DNA of 64,000 nucleotides from Sphingomicrobium aestuariivivum (GTDB taxonomy: Bacteria > Pseudomonadota > Alphaproteobacteria > Sphingomonadales > Sphingomonadaceae), in the NCBI RefSeq assembly GCF_024721585.1, contig NZ_CP102629.1:1178001-1242000 (forward strand), in the 5' to 3' direction. Made by a program: the position numbers and the translations under genes. Under the pieces are notes generated by a model. That model did no database searches and was not told the origin of the DNA. It worked only from the letters and a program-made list of their open reading frames with translations. Shown here one piece after another: positions 14,763-23,755 of the stretch (positions are counted from its first letter, which is position 1; each line of letters begins with the position of its first letter).

Positions 14763-15712
14763 CGGCCGTCTCCGGGTTCGTAATCGGGCAGTTTCTTCGG
14801 CCCCAGCGCGCCGCCGATGCCGTCGCTGTCGAGACGGGTCGAGAAGCGCTCGAGGCTCTGCGTCAGGGTGCGCAGGTCGCGCACGAGGCGGTCGGCCTCG
14901 GGCATGGTGGAATTGGAGAATTGCTGGAGGCCCGGGCGGGCATCGTCGACCGCCGCGTCGAGCGTGACAGTCGCGTCCTTCATCGCCGAGATGGCTTCCT
15001 GCAGCTCGGCCATGGCGGGGCCGGCATTTTCCTTGAGGATGACATCGGTGGTCTCGGCCACCGCGCCCCATTTCTCGGCGGCGACACCGGCGCGTTCGGC
15101 GGCCACGCTCGCCTGCGCGATGGCATCGGCGAGGTCGGGCGCGCGCGCGGCCAGCGTGTCGGTGGTCTTCTCGATATTCTCGAGGATGTCCGAAATGGAA
15201 TTCTGGTTCTCGTCCGACAGGAGCTCCGCCATGCGCTCGGTCAGGCGCTGGATGCGGTCGATGAGTTCGGGCGCGCTGTTCAGCACGCTGTCGAGGACGC
15301 TGGCCGAGGAGCGGATGACGGGGCAGCCCTGCGGGCCGACGTCGGTGACCGGCGGGGCGCCGGTCTGCGCGCCCGACAGCTGGATTTCGGAGACGCCGGT
15401 GAAGCCGACGCCCGAGATGGTCGCCTCGGTGCCCTGGAGGACGGGGGTGTCGGCATCCACGCTGATCCGGACCCAGACGAATTCGGGGCGTTGCGGCAAC
15501 AGGCTGATGCCCTGCACCTCGCCCACCGGCACGCCCGAGAAGGAGACGTTGGAGCCGCGGTTGAGCCCGCCCACGCCGCCCGGGAAGTAGATGTCGTAAC
15601 ACTTCTTCGCCGAGCCCGAGAGGCCCGCGATCCACACGGTGAAGACGAGCAGGCCCGCGAGGAGCGCGAGCACTACCGCGCCGACGAGGATATGGTTCGA
15701 TCTTGTTTCCAT
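14759..15712 (-). CDS. mlaD: MlaD family lipid-transport protein (MCE domain)
   Basis: 317 residues: an N-terminal membrane anchor (ILVGAVVLALLAGLLVFTVWIAGL), one MCE/MlaD domain (YDIYFPGGVGGLNRGSNVSF, GVPVGEVQGISL, EATISGVGFTGVSEIQL), then a long helical region of about 150 residues and a Pro-rich end. MCE proteins form hexameric rings that ferry phospholipids across the periplasm. The helical tail is longer than in E. coli MlaD. It lies 9 bp after mlaF in the operon and overlaps the lipoprotein gene. Confidence 0.9.
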   Translation of the reverse strand: METRSNHILVGAVVLALLAGLLVFTVWIAGLSGSAKKCYDIYFPGGVGGLNRGSNVSFSGVPVGEVQGISLLPQRPEFVWVRISVDADTPVLQGTEATISGVGFTGVSEIQLSGAQTGAPPVTDVGPQGCPVIRSSASVLDSVLNSAPELIDRIQRLTERMAELLSDENQNSISDILENIEKTTDTLAARAPDLADAIAQASVAAERAGVAAEKWGAVAETTDVILKENAGPAMAELQEAISAMKDATVTLDAAVDDARPGLQQFSNSTMPEADRLVRDLRTLTQSLERFSTRLDSDGIGGALGPKKLPDYEPGDGR

Positions 15713-15721
15713 TTCCCCCTC

Positions 15722-16513
15722 TTACCCCTCGACAACATGCGCGGCAGCACGCCCGCGTGGCCCCTGGAAATACTCCTGGATCCAGGGATGGTCCAGCGCG
15801 GTGAGTTCCGGGATGGTACCCACCGCGATCACCTTCTTCTCCGCGATCACCGCGACGCGGTCGCAGATATGGTAGAGCGTGTCGAGGTCATGCGTGATCA
15901 GGAACACGGTCAAATCGAGCTTTTTCTTCAAGGACAGGATGAGTTCGTCGAACTTGGCCGCGCCGATGGGGTCGAGCCCCGCGGTGGGCTCGTCGAGGAA
16001 GAGAAGCTCGGGATCAAGCGCCAGCGCACGGGCCAGCGCGGCGCGCTTCCTCATGCCGCCCGACAGCTCGCTCGGATATTTGGGCCCGGCTTCCGGCCCC
16101 AGCCCCGCCAGCGCGATCTTGTAGCCTGCGATCTCGTCGATCAGCGGGCGGCGGATGAAGGGGAAATATTCGCGGATCGGCACCTGGACGTTCTCGGCCA
16201 CGGTGAGGGTCGAGAAGAGCGCGCCGTTCTGGAACAGGATGCCCCAGCGACGGCGGATGTTCTTGGCCTCGTCCTCGTCGCGGTCGAGCATTTCCTCGCC
16301 GAGCACGCGGACCGAACCGGCGGCGGGCTGCTGGAGGCCGATGATCGAGCGCATCAGCACCGACTTGCCCGAGCCCGAGCCGCCGACCACCCCGAGGATC
16401 TCGCCGCGGCAGACGGTTAGGTCGAGTTCCGAATGGACGACCTGGTCGCCAAACTGGTTCCTGAGGCCCCTGACCTCGATGATCGGATCGCACTGCGGCG
16501 GCACCTTGATCAT
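15722..16513 (-). CDS. mlaF: ABC transporter ATP-binding protein, MlaF type
   Basis: 263 residues. Walker A GGSGSGKS (residues 44-51), Q-loop FQNGALFS, signature LSGGMRKRAALARAL, Walker B LLFLDEPTAGLDP and switch His in LITHDLD. FQNGALFS and SGGMRKRA are characteristic of the MlaF subfamily. It drives phospholipid transport with MlaE and MlaD. The same frame stays open upstream to 17284 across mlaE, but the real start is the ATG at 16513, which overlaps the mlaE stop by one base (TGATG). Confidence 0.93.
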   Translation of the reverse strand: MIKVPPQCDPIIEVRGLRNQFGDQVVHSELDLTVCRGEILGVVGGSGSGKSVLMRSIIGLQQPAAGSVRVLGEEMLDRDEDEAKNIRRRWGILFQNGALFSTLTVAENVQVPIREYFPFIRRPLIDEIAGYKIALAGLGPEAGPKYPSELSGGMRKRAALARALALDPELLFLDEPTAGLDPIGAAKFDELILSLKKKLDLTVFLITHDLDTLYHICDRVAVIAEKKVIAVGTIPELTALDHPWIQEYFQGPRGRAAAHVVEG

Positions 16514-17613
16514 CAGATCCACCCGATCTTGGAAAAGAAGACGGCGAAGACGGCATCGAGCACGATGACGAGGAAGATCGACTGGACGACCGCCGCGGTG
16601 GTGCGAAGGCCGACCTCTTCCGAATTCCCCTTCACCTGCATGCCCTGGTAGCAGCCCGCGAGCGCGATGAGGAACCCGAAGACGGGCGCCTTGATGAGGC
16701 CGACCCACAGGTCGGTGATGGGCACCACTTCCTGCAGCCGCTGGATGAAGGTCAATGGCGGGATCTCGAGGACGAGCCAGCAGAACAGCCCGCCGCCGAT
16801 CAGGCTCATGATCATCGAGAAGAAGGACAGGAGCGGCATCATGATGACCGCCGCCAGCATGCGCGGGATGACCAGCGCCTCGACCGGCGAGACGCCGATG
16901 GTGCGCATGGCGTCGATTTCCTCGGTGATCTTCATGGTGCCGAGCTGGGCGGCGAAAGCCGAGCCCGAGCGGCCCGCGACCATGATCGCGGTCATCAGCG
17001 TGCCCAGTTCGCGCACGGTGATGCGGCCGATGAGGTTGATGGTGAACACCTCGGCACCGAACTGGGCGAGCTGGACCGCGCCCTGCTGGCCGACGACGAT
17101 GCCGATGAGGAAGCTCATCAGGCCGATGATGCCCAATGCACGCACGCCGACGAGGTCGAAGCGCTGCACCACCGCGTTGAGACGGAAGCGCCTGGGACGG
17201 CGGATGACGCTGGCGAAACCGATCAGCGTGGCGCCGAAGAAGCCGAGCATGCCGAGGAAGGTCTTCCAGAAGTCGTGCGCCCACAGCCCCAGTTCCTCGA
17301 GGAAGGCGAGCGGACCGGGCGGCGTATCGGGCCGCACCTGCATCTCGTGATCGGCCTCGGCGACCTGCTTCAGCAGTTCGCGCTGCTCGGGGCTGGCACC
17401 CACCAGCTCGGCCTTGCGATGCTTGGCCGTGCGGTAGAGGAGCCAGGCGCCGACCGTGTCCATGCTCTCGACGCCGGACAGGTCGATGACCAGCGGGTCG
17501 GGCGCGGCGGCGATGTCGCGTTCGAGCCCGCCGACACGCGCGATCGTCAACGCGCCCGTCGGCTCGAGCCGTGCCGCCTCACCATGGGCGCTACTGGTTG
17601 CGGGGTCCCCCAT
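16513..17613 (-). CDS. mlaE: MlaE family permease with N-terminal STAS domain
   Basis: 366 residues. The N-terminal ~100 residues form a STAS-like domain (LVIDLSGVESMDTVGAWLLY); in the simpler E. coli system that role is played by a separate protein, MlaB, so this is a natural MlaB-MlaE fusion. The C-terminal ~260 residues are the MlaE permease: GIVVGQQGAVQLAQFG, RELGTLMTAIMVAGRSGSAF, MKITEEIDAMRTIGVSP. Start at ATG 17613 has GGAG at good spacing; an in-frame start at 17700 would add 29 residues unlike the family. First gene of the operon mlaE-mlaF-mlaD-lipoprotein. Confidence 0.9.
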   Translation of the reverse strand: MGDPATSSAHGEAARLEPTGALTIARVGGLERDIAAAPDPLVIDLSGVESMDTVGAWLLYRTAKHRKAELVGASPEQRELLKQVAEADHEMQVRPDTPPGPLAFLEELGLWAHDFWKTFLGMLGFFGATLIGFASVIRRPRRFRLNAVVQRFDLVGVRALGIIGLMSFLIGIVVGQQGAVQLAQFGAEVFTINLIGRITVRELGTLMTAIMVAGRSGSAFAAQLGTMKITEEIDAMRTIGVSPVEALVIPRMLAAVIMMPLLSFFSMIMSLIGGGLFCWLVLEIPPLTFIQRLQEVVPITDLWVGLIKAPVFGFLIALAGCYQGMQVKGNSEEVGLRTTAAVVQSIFLVIVLDAVFAVFFSKIGWI

Positions 17614-17719
17614 CGGCTCCACAGATGGGGCAAAGCGCCGCGCCCCGCAAGCGGCGAGAAGCGCCTTTCCCGCGGCAAAAGGCTTGGCGCGGGGCGACAA
17701 GGCCGTCTAGCAGGGAGCC

Positions 17720-18895
17720 ATGAGCGGGATTTTTCCTGAGGCCAGCGAACGGCCGATGCTGTTCGTGCCGCTGGGCGACGGGGCCATCAGCCCCTTCGGG
17801 CTGGCCCCGCGGATGCGTGCCTATCGCGTCGCAGCGATGATGGGGCTGGAGGCCGCCGGCGAGGATGCGCTGCGCGAGGATGGCGCCCGCCCCGTCATGA
17901 TCCAGGACGCGGGCCATGCCGTCAGCCCCGGCTGGCTCGACTATCTCATCGCCCGCCCCGGCACGGTCCTGTGCTACGAGGGCGTCGCCGTGCTCGCACA
18001 TGCCAGCCGCCCGGGCGAGCGCATCGAGGCGCAGCGGCTCATCGGCAAGGGCGATGCCACGCCGACCGTCCTCACCCTCGTCCATGCCGAGGATGTCGAC
18101 CTCGAGGCGATCGACCAGCGCCACCGCCCCTTCATCGCCCGCCTCGACGAGGAGGCCGACGTGAATGCGATCGAGCGCGCGCTCTATGGCGCAGCGACCC
18201 CGCGTGTCTCCGACGCCGTCAGCCTGACGCTGTTGAAGCCGATCGGCTTTGCCGCGACGCGGGCCGCCGCCCGCGCGGGGCTCACCGCCAATCGCGTCAC
18301 ATGGATCGCGGCCTTGTTCGCGCTCGCCGCCTTTGCCTTCTTCTGGTTGGGCTGGTTCGGGATCGGCCTCGTCGCCGCCGCCCTGTTCGCGCTGGCCGAC
18401 ACCATCGACGGCAAGCTCGCCAAGATCACCGGCACCTCCAACCTGTGGGGCCGGCGCCTCGACGGGCTGCTCGACCTTCTCCACCCGCCGCTCTGGTATA
18501 TCGGCTGGATGCGCGGGCTCGAGCGCGGCGAACAGGCATTGGAGCCCGTCTATGCGCTCCTGCTCCTCGTCACGATCGTCACCGCTTATGGCGCGATCCG
18601 CGGGAGCGAGATCCTGTTCGCCCGCGCCCACGGCTTTGCCATGCACCTGTGGAAGCCGTTCGACAGCCGCTTCCACGCGGTCGCGGCGCGGCGGAACATC
18701 AACATCCTCCTGCTCGCTGTGTCGGCGCTGCTCCTGAAACCCGAATGGGGCATCCAGTGGGTCGCCTTCTGGAGCCTGGTGACGGCGATGATCCTCGGAT
18801 CGCGGCTGGCGGCAGCGAAAAGTGCCGCGCTGCGCGGCGAGAAAGTGAAGAGCTGGCTGCTTCCGGTGGCCGATGAAAGTGACGAGGGCGCATGA
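17720..18895 (+). CDS. CDP-alcohol phosphatidyltransferase family protein with extra N-terminal region
   Basis: 391 residues. The C-terminal ~220 residues are a multi-pass CDP-OH-P transferase. The signature D-x2-D-G-x2-A-R-x8-G-x3-D-x3-D is met from Asp227 to Asp252 (DTIDGKLAK, then GRRLDGLLD), with Lys in place of Arg. It should transfer a phosphatidyl group from CDP-diacylglycerol, or a similar group, to an alcohol. The N-terminal ~160 residues are soluble and faintly resemble a nucleotidyltransferase-like fold, without a confident match. Overlaps the HAD phosphatase gene by 4 bases, like synthase/phosphatase pairs that make phospholipid headgroups. Acceptor alcohol unknown. Confidence 0.8.
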   Translation: MSGIFPEASERPMLFVPLGDGAISPFGLAPRMRAYRVAAMMGLEAAGEDALREDGARPVMIQDAGHAVSPGWLDYLIARPGTVLCYEGVAVLAHASRPGERIEAQRLIGKGDATPTVLTLVHAEDVDLEAIDQRHRPFIARLDEEADVNAIERALYGAATPRVSDAVSLTLLKPIGFAATRAAARAGLTANRVTWIAALFALAAFAFFWLGWFGIGLVAAALFALADTIDGKLAKITGTSNLWGRRLDGLLDLLHPPLWYIGWMRGLERGEQALEPVYALLLLVTIVTAYGAIRGSEILFARAHGFAMHLWKPFDSRFHAVAARRNINILLLAVSALLLKPEWGIQWVAFWSLVTAMILGSRLAAAKSAALRGEKVKSWLLPVADESDEGA

Positions 18896-19560
18896 CGACC
18901 GACCTGGCAATCTACGACATGGACAAGACGGTCACGCGCCGTCCTACCTACACGCCCTTCCTCCTGCATGTCGCGCTCGAGCGGGCACCGTGGCGGCTCG
19001 CGCTGCTGCCCGTCGTCGGGCTGTCGCTGGTGGCTTACGGCCTCAAGATGGTCGACCGCGCGCGGCTGAAGGAAATCAACCACCGGCTGCTCATCGGAAA
19101 GGCGGTAAGCGAGCGGGCGCTCGAGCCGCATATCGCGACCTTTGCGAAGAAGACGCTCGAAAACAACCTGCGCCCCGGCGCGGTGAAGGCGATCGAGCGC
19201 GACAAGGCCGAAGGGCGGATGGTCGTCATGGCGACCGCCAGCTACCGCTTCTACGCCGCCGCGATCGGCGAAGCGCTGGGCTTCGACCATGTCATCGGCA
19301 CCGGCACGGTGGGCGGGGTCGACGACCTCATCCACGCCAAGATCGACGGCTACAACTGCTATGGCGCGGCCAAGCTGACGATGATCGAGGAGTGGCTCGA
19401 CAAGGCGGGGCTGACGCGCGCCCATGTCCGCTTCTATTCGGACCACAATAGCGACGCCTTCGCCTTCGAATGGTCGGACGAGGCGGTCGCGGTGAATCCC
19501 GACGACGAGCTCATCCGCATCGCCAGCGTGCGGGGCTATTCAGTGGAAGATTGGGGATAG
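18892..19560 (+). CDS. HAD-IB family phosphatase
   Basis: 222 residues. Motif I DMDKTVT (catalytic Asp9 and Asp11), a cap region containing a hydrophobic segment (LALLPVVGLSLVAYG) that may touch the membrane, motif II with VVMATASYRF, motif III Lys around AAKLTMIEEW, and motif IV FYSDHNSD. The subfamily includes phosphoserine phosphatase and lipid-phosphate phosphatases. Coupling (4-base overlap) to the CDP-alcohol phosphatidyltransferase suggests it removes the phosphate from that enzyme's phospholipid product or supplies its alcohol. The exact substrate is inference. Confidence 0.85.
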   Translation: MTTDLAIYDMDKTVTRRPTYTPFLLHVALERAPWRLALLPVVGLSLVAYGLKMVDRARLKEINHRLLIGKAVSERALEPHIATFAKKTLENNLRPGAVKAIERDKAEGRMVVMATASYRFYAAAIGEALGFDHVIGTGTVGGVDDLIHAKIDGYNCYGAAKLTMIEEWLDKAGLTRAHVRFYSDHNSDAFAFEWSDEAVAVNPDDELIRIASVRGYSVEDWG

Positions 19561-19568
19561 CGCCAAGA

Positions 19569-19630
19569 GGGGTCGGGGCGGCCCGACCCCGTCGGTCCTG
19601 TCGCGCCGCGGGCGCGCAGGCCGTCCGCGG
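19569..19630. repeat. 62-bp dispersed repeat, copy 2
   Basis: Second copy of the element at 4879-4940. GGGGTCG pairs with CGACCCC with inner G-C pairs, followed by the same tail ending GCAGGCCGTCCGCGG. Relative to copy 1, the two stem changes are A to G and T to C, keeping the pairing. It lies 8 bp after the HAD gene stop and before the convergent cystathionine gamma-synthase gene. Confidence 0.8.
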
Positions 19631-19631
19631 T

Positions 19632-19695
19632 TGATCCTGTCTACGACACAAGGCGGACGACGCTTGCGCGTCGCTCGCCTTGTGCTCGGGGATCA
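19632..19695. terminator. Nested inverted repeat after repeat copy 2
   Basis: Three nested arm pairs are visible: TGATCC/GGATCA (outermost, including the - strand stop codon), CACAAGGCG (19647-19655)/CGCCTTGTG (19676-19684), and GACGC/GCGTC around TTGC. Located between convergent genes, it could act as a bidirectional termination structure; no U-tract is present. Confidence 0.4.
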
Positions 19696-20958
19696 GACCG
19701 ACTTCAGCGCATTCTCGAAGTCGGCGATGAGGTCGTCGGCCTTCTCGATACCGATCGAGATGCGGACGAGATTGTCCGAGATGTCGAGCTCCTTGCGGCG
19801 CTCGGCAGGAACCGACAGATGGGTCATGGCAGCCGGGGCCGAGGCGAGCGTCTCGGTGCCGCCGAGGCTGACCGCCAGCTTGGCGAGCTTCAATGCATCG
19901 AGGAAGGCAAAGGCCTCCTTCTCGCCGCCCTTGAGGTAGAGCGAGAAGGTCGAACCCGCGCCCAGTTCGTGGCGGTCGAAGATGTCCTTCTGGCGGCTGC
20001 CCTCGGCGAGGTGGCCGAGATAGGCGATGCGCTCGACCTTGGGATGGTCCTTGAGGAAGTCGCAGACGGCCTTGGCGTTCTCGGCGGCGCGGGTCATGCG
20101 CAGTTCGACCGTCTCGAGGCTGCGCAGCAGCATCCAGGCGGTGTTGGCATCGCAGATGCCGCCCATCGTGTTGCGGATACCGCGCACCTGGTCGAGCAGC
20201 TTCTTCTTGCCGGTGAGACCGCCGGCGATGAGGTCCGAATGGCCGCCGACATATTTGGTCAGGCTGTAGACGCTCATGTCGGCGCCATGGTGCTGCGGCT
20301 TGGCGAAGACGGGGCCGAGGAAGGTGTTGTCCATCGCGATGGGCGCGTCGGGCAGCATCGCGTCGCGCGCGGCGGCGACCGCCTCGACGTCGACCAGCGC
20401 GTTGGTCGGGTTGGCGGGGCTTTCGAGATAGATGAGCGACACCTTGCCGCCATTGGCCTCGGCCTTGGCCTTGGCTTCTTCCATCTTCGCCTCGATCTCA
20501 GCGCGGGTGGCCGAGGCGGGGAAGTCGACATAGCTCACGCCGAACTGCGGCATGATCTTCATGATGATGCCCTCGGACGCCGCGTAGAGCGGGCCCGACA
20601 TGAGGATGACGTCACCCGGGCGCGCGAAGGCAAGGATGAGGTTGCCGATGGCGGTCATGCCCGAGGAGAAGACGAGCGCGTCTTCCGAATCTTCCCACAA
20701 GGCGAGGCGATCCTCGAGGATTTCCTGATTGGGGTTGTTGAAGCGCGAATAGACAAGGCCCTTGGCGACGCGGTCGCTCTGGCCGGTCAGGTAGGCGAAC
20801 AGGTCCTTCCCGTCCTGCGCCTTCTCGAAGACGAAGGTCGAGGTGTTGAAGATCGGCGGCTTGAGGCTGCCTTCCGACAATTGCGGGTCGTAGCCGAAGC
20901 CCATCATCAGCGAATGGGGGTCGATCTGGTGGTTGCCGATCTTGGTCTCGTTGGTCAC
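19693..20958 (-). CDS. Cystathionine gamma-synthase / methionine gamma-lyase family PLP enzyme
   Basis: 421 residues, trans-sulfuration family (Cys/Met metabolism PLP enzymes). Visible: YSRFNNPNQEILEDRLALWE with the Y-x-R contact, ALVFSSGMTAIGNLIL, YLESPANPTN, and the PLP-lysine segment SVYSLTKYVGGHSD. It may make cystathionine from O-acyl-homoserine or cleave methionine/homocysteine; sequence alone does not separate these. Slightly longer than E. coli MetB (386). The start is GTG at 20958, with AGGAG about 12 nt upstream. It follows pgeF by 35 bp and may be read from the lgt operon. Confidence 0.85.
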   Translation of the reverse strand: MTNETKIGNHQIDPHSLMMGFGYDPQLSEGSLKPPIFNTSTFVFEKAQDGKDLFAYLTGQSDRVAKGLVYSRFNNPNQEILEDRLALWEDSEDALVFSSGMTAIGNLILAFARPGDVILMSGPLYAASEGIIMKIMPQFGVSYVDFPASATRAEIEAKMEEAKAKAEANGGKVSLIYLESPANPTNALVDVEAVAAARDAMLPDAPIAMDNTFLGPVFAKPQHHGADMSVYSLTKYVGGHSDLIAGGLTGKKKLLDQVRGIRNTMGGICDANTAWMLLRSLETVELRMTRAAENAKAVCDFLKDHPKVERIAYLGHLAEGSRQKDIFDRHELGAGSTFSLYLKGGEKEAFAFLDALKLAKLAVSLGGTETLASAPAAMTHLSVPAERRKELDISDNLVRISIGIEKADDLIADFENALKSV

Positions 20959-20993
20959 GGGAACTGCTCTCCTGAAATACGTTCGGGAGCGTC

Positions 20994-21770
20994 CTAGCGG
21001 GCCTCGGGGGCAATGCCAATCAGGCTGATCTGGCGACCGTTGTCGGGGGCCTCCTCATGGGTGGCGCGGCGGTAGCTGTAATAGCGCTCCGGCTGGCCGT
21101 AGGTGTCCTCGCCCGCCAGCCAGACGGTACCGATCCCCGCGCCCGCGAGCCGCGCGGCGACATAGGATTCCAGATCGAAATGCGCCTTGCCGCGCGCGCC
21201 CTCGCGGAAGAAGCGGGCATTGGCCGGATCCTCCTCGATGAAGGGCGCCAGCATGTCCTCGCCGACCTCGAAATTTTTCTGCGCGATGCAGGGACCGACC
21301 GCGGCATGGATGCGGCGCGGATCGGCGCCGAGCTTCAGCATGGCGCCGATGGTCTTGTCGGTGACCCCGCCGATCGCCCCGCGCCAGCCGGCATGGGCAG
21401 CGGCGACCACGCCCGCCTCGCGGTCCGCAAGCAGCACCGGCGCGCAGTCGGCGGTAAGGATGCCGAGAAGGATGCCGGGCGTCTTCGTGACCAGCGCGTC
21501 GGCCTTCGGGCGCCCATCCTCGTCCCACGGCTCGGTCACGATGACGACGTCGGGCGAATGGACTTGGTAGAGGCCGACGAGCGGCGCGCCCTCGATCAGC
21601 GCATCGGCGGCGCGGCGGCGGTTCTCGCGCACCTTTTCCGCGCCGTCGTCCGAGCCGAGGCCGGTGTTGAGGCTGTCGAACGGCGGCAGCGAGACCCCGC
21701 CCTCGCGCCCGAAGAATCCGTGCGGCACGCCGGAGAGCGGCGGGGCAGTGACGAAGGGCGGCGCGCTCAC
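20994..21770 (-). CDS. pgeF: Peptidoglycan editing factor / YfiH family (PgeF)
   Basis: 258 residues. The YfiH/laccase-domain family binds one metal through His72 (YQVHS), Cys109 (TADCAP) and His126 (AHAGWRG), all visible here. The family acts on purine nucleosides in vitro and in E. coli corrects misincorporated amino acids in peptidoglycan precursors. The frame continues upstream to 22346 only as a shadow of the methyltransferase gene. The start is GTG at 21770, overlapping the midA stop as GTGA. Ends PEAR. Confidence 0.9.
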   Translation of the reverse strand: MSAPPFVTAPPLSGVPHGFFGREGGVSLPPFDSLNTGLGSDDGAEKVRENRRRAADALIEGAPLVGLYQVHSPDVVIVTEPWDEDGRPKADALVTKTPGILLGILTADCAPVLLADREAGVVAAAHAGWRGAIGGVTDKTIGAMLKLGADPRRIHAAVGPCIAQKNFEVGEDMLAPFIEEDPANARFFREGARGKAHFDLESYVAARLAGAGIGTVWLAGEDTYGQPERYYSYRRATHEEAPDNGRQISLIGIAPEAR

Positions 21771-22744
21771 TGGCCCAACCCCGCGGGCACGGGCCAGCCG
21801 CGATGGTGAATTGCCATGACCTTGAACAGCGTGCCCATCCCGTCGTCCGACGACAGGCGGCGGCGCTGCGCGGCGATGTCGTCGGCGCGCTCGGGGTTGT
21901 TGCCGGCCAGCGTCATGGCGCGGGGGCCGAGCCCGAGGGTCTCGAGCCAGTTGCCCTGGCTGATGACGCGGCTGGTGCGCGCGCCGGCTTCCTGCGCGGC
22001 CCTGGCGAGCGCGACGAAATCGACATGGGTGGTGAGGTCGGCCTCGCCGGGAGCGCTGAGCGGATCGACCTTTTCGTGGCGCTTGACCGCCTGCAGCGTG
22101 TCGCGCTGCTCGCCGCCCGCATAGCCATAGTCGATGACGAGCGCCGCGCCGCCATGCTGCGCGAGATGCGCCGCCAGGCGGAATGCGATGTCGGTGGCGA
22201 CCTCGCTTGCCTCGCGCGCCACCTCGCCCTCGGGCTCGAAGGCGAGCTTGCCGTCCATCATCACCACGCGGCGCTCCTCCTCGCCGATGAACTGGCGGGT
22301 CGGGAGGGCATCGAAGAATTCGTTGGCGACGATGAGCAGCGGGCACTCGGGCAGGTCGTCAACGCTGTCATGCCAGACGGCGGTCGGATGGCGCCTTTCC
22401 TGTTCGGCGCGCAGCGCGGGGCTCGTCTCGACGAAATGCGTGGGCCCCGAGAAGCCGACCCCGCGCAGGAGCTTGAGCGCATCGCTCGCGAGCGTGCCTC
22501 GCCCCGGTCCCAGCTCGCAATAAGCGGCATCGGCAGGGGCTCCCGCGCGCAAAAAGCAGTCGGCGAGGCAGGCGCCGACCATCTCGCCGAACATCTGGCT
22601 GATCTCGGGCGCGGTGGTGAAGTCGCCGCCTTTGCCGAGCGGATCGCGGCTTGCGTAATAATGCGCGTTGGAGGCCGCGATATAGTCATGGACGGTCATG
22701 CCGTCCGCGGCGATGCGGTCCTTCAGGTCGCCGGCAAAGCTCAC
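21767..22744 (-). CDS. SAM-dependent methyltransferase, MidA/NDUFAF7 family
   Basis: 325 residues. N-terminal AADGMTVHDYIAASNAHYYA, then DFTTAPEISQMFGEMVGA, and the SAM-binding motif YCELGPGRGTLASDAL are the hallmarks of the NDUFAF7/MidA family. The mitochondrial member methylates an arginine of complex I subunit NDUFS2; bacterial roles are less certain. I start at the GTG at 22744 (VSFAGDLKDR), which overlaps the lgt stop as GTGA; the ATG at 22846 lies inside lgt. Middle gene of lgt-midA-pgeF. Confidence 0.88.
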   Translation of the reverse strand: MSFAGDLKDRIAADGMTVHDYIAASNAHYYASRDPLGKGGDFTTAPEISQMFGEMVGACLADCFLRAGAPADAAYCELGPGRGTLASDALKLLRGVGFSGPTHFVETSPALRAEQERRHPTAVWHDSVDDLPECPLLIVANEFFDALPTRQFIGEEERRVVMMDGKLAFEPEGEVAREASEVATDIAFRLAAHLAQHGGAALVIDYGYAGGEQRDTLQAVKRHEKVDPLSAPGEADLTTHVDFVALARAAQEAGARTSRVISQGNWLETLGLGPRAMTLAGNNPERADDIAAQRRRLSSDDGMGTLFKVMAIHHRGWPVPAGLGQ

Positions 22745-23691
22745 GCCACGCTCGTCGGTCCGGCGATCGGTTCGATGCGCTGGCGGCGCCCCTTGGCGGT
22801 GGCCATCAGGAAGATGCCGCCGAGGATCATCGGCACGCTGAGCCACTGGCCCATCTGGAGACCCGTATCGATCGCGAAGTCGCTGAGGTGGCTGTCGGGC
22901 TCGCGGACATATTCCACGCCGAAACGGAAGATGCCGTAGAAGAAGATGAAGGCGCCCACGAGCATGCCCGGATAATAGCGCGCCTTGGTCTGCCAGAACA
23001 TCAGCGCGAGGATGATGAACAGGACGAGGCCCTCGAGCACGGCTTCGTAGAGCTGGCTCGGATGGCGCGGGGGGCCGAGCACGGCGACTCCGTTCGCCAC
23101 TTCAACGAAGCGGATGGCCCACGGCACGTCGGTGACCCCGCCCCACAATTCGCCGTTGACGAAATTGGCCAGCCGCCCGAGCCCCAGCCCGATCGGCACA
23201 CAGCAGGCGACATAGTCGTGCACGCGCAGCCAGTTCAGCTTGTGCTTCCAGCTGTAGATCATGATCGCGAGGCTCACACCGACGACCCCGCCGTGGAAGC
23301 TCATGCCGCCATCGCGCAGGTTGATGATGCCGAACGGCGGCGGCAGGTCCACGCCGAAGATCGTCGTGCCCTGCGTGAGGTAGAGCTCGAGATTGTAGAA
23401 GAGGACGTAGCCGAGGCGCCCGCCGAGGATGACGCCCAATGCGGCCCACAGGACGAGGTCGTCGACATGGCGTTCGGCCATCGGCGACCCCGGCTGTCGG
23501 GCCAGCTTGCGCACGTACCAGTAGCCGAGGAAAATCCCGACGATATAGGCAAGGCTGTACCATTTGAGCTCGTAGAAGCCGAAATCCAGCGCGGTGTCCG
23601 ACAGGCCGAGGTCGGGGAAAGCCGTATATTCGAATGAGTTCTGCGCCGGATCGGGCGCAGGGGCGGTCGGAGCGGGCGAAATCGCGGTCAT
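22741..23691 (-). CDS. lgt: Prolipoprotein diacylglyceryl transferase
   Basis: 316 residues, seven-helix inner-membrane enzyme that transfers diacylglyceryl from phosphatidylglycerol to the lipobox Cys of prolipoproteins. The Lgt signature LGRLANFVNGELWGGVTD is clear. The H-G-G motif (MSFHGGVVG) with the essential His and an RHPSQLYEA motif are present. Start at ATG 23691 (MTAISPAPT), with AGGGAAG upstream; an in-frame ATG at 23721 would add 10 residues and enter the divergent promoter region. First gene of the - strand operon. Confidence 0.95.
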   Translation of the reverse strand: MTAISPAPTAPAPDPAQNSFEYTAFPDLGLSDTALDFGFYELKWYSLAYIVGIFLGYWYVRKLARQPGSPMAERHVDDLVLWAALGVILGGRLGYVLFYNLELYLTQGTTIFGVDLPPPFGIINLRDGGMSFHGGVVGVSLAIMIYSWKHKLNWLRVHDYVACCVPIGLGLGRLANFVNGELWGGVTDVPWAIRFVEVANGVAVLGPPRHPSQLYEAVLEGLVLFIILALMFWQTKARYYPGMLVGAFIFFYGIFRFGVEYVREPDSHLSDFAIDTGLQMGQWLSVPMILGGIFLMATAKGRRQRIEPIAGPTSVA

Positions 23692-23755
23692 ACTGGCTTC
23701 CCTAAGGCTTTTTCGCCTCATAGGGTACGGGCCAACAAAGGCAAAGGAGAGTTGA

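Noticed and set aside
14181-15635. 484-residue frame covering mlaD out of frame plus the lipoprotein
   Set aside because: The upstream two thirds is the mlaD gene read in the wrong frame. The lipoprotein begins at its own signal peptide at 14762.
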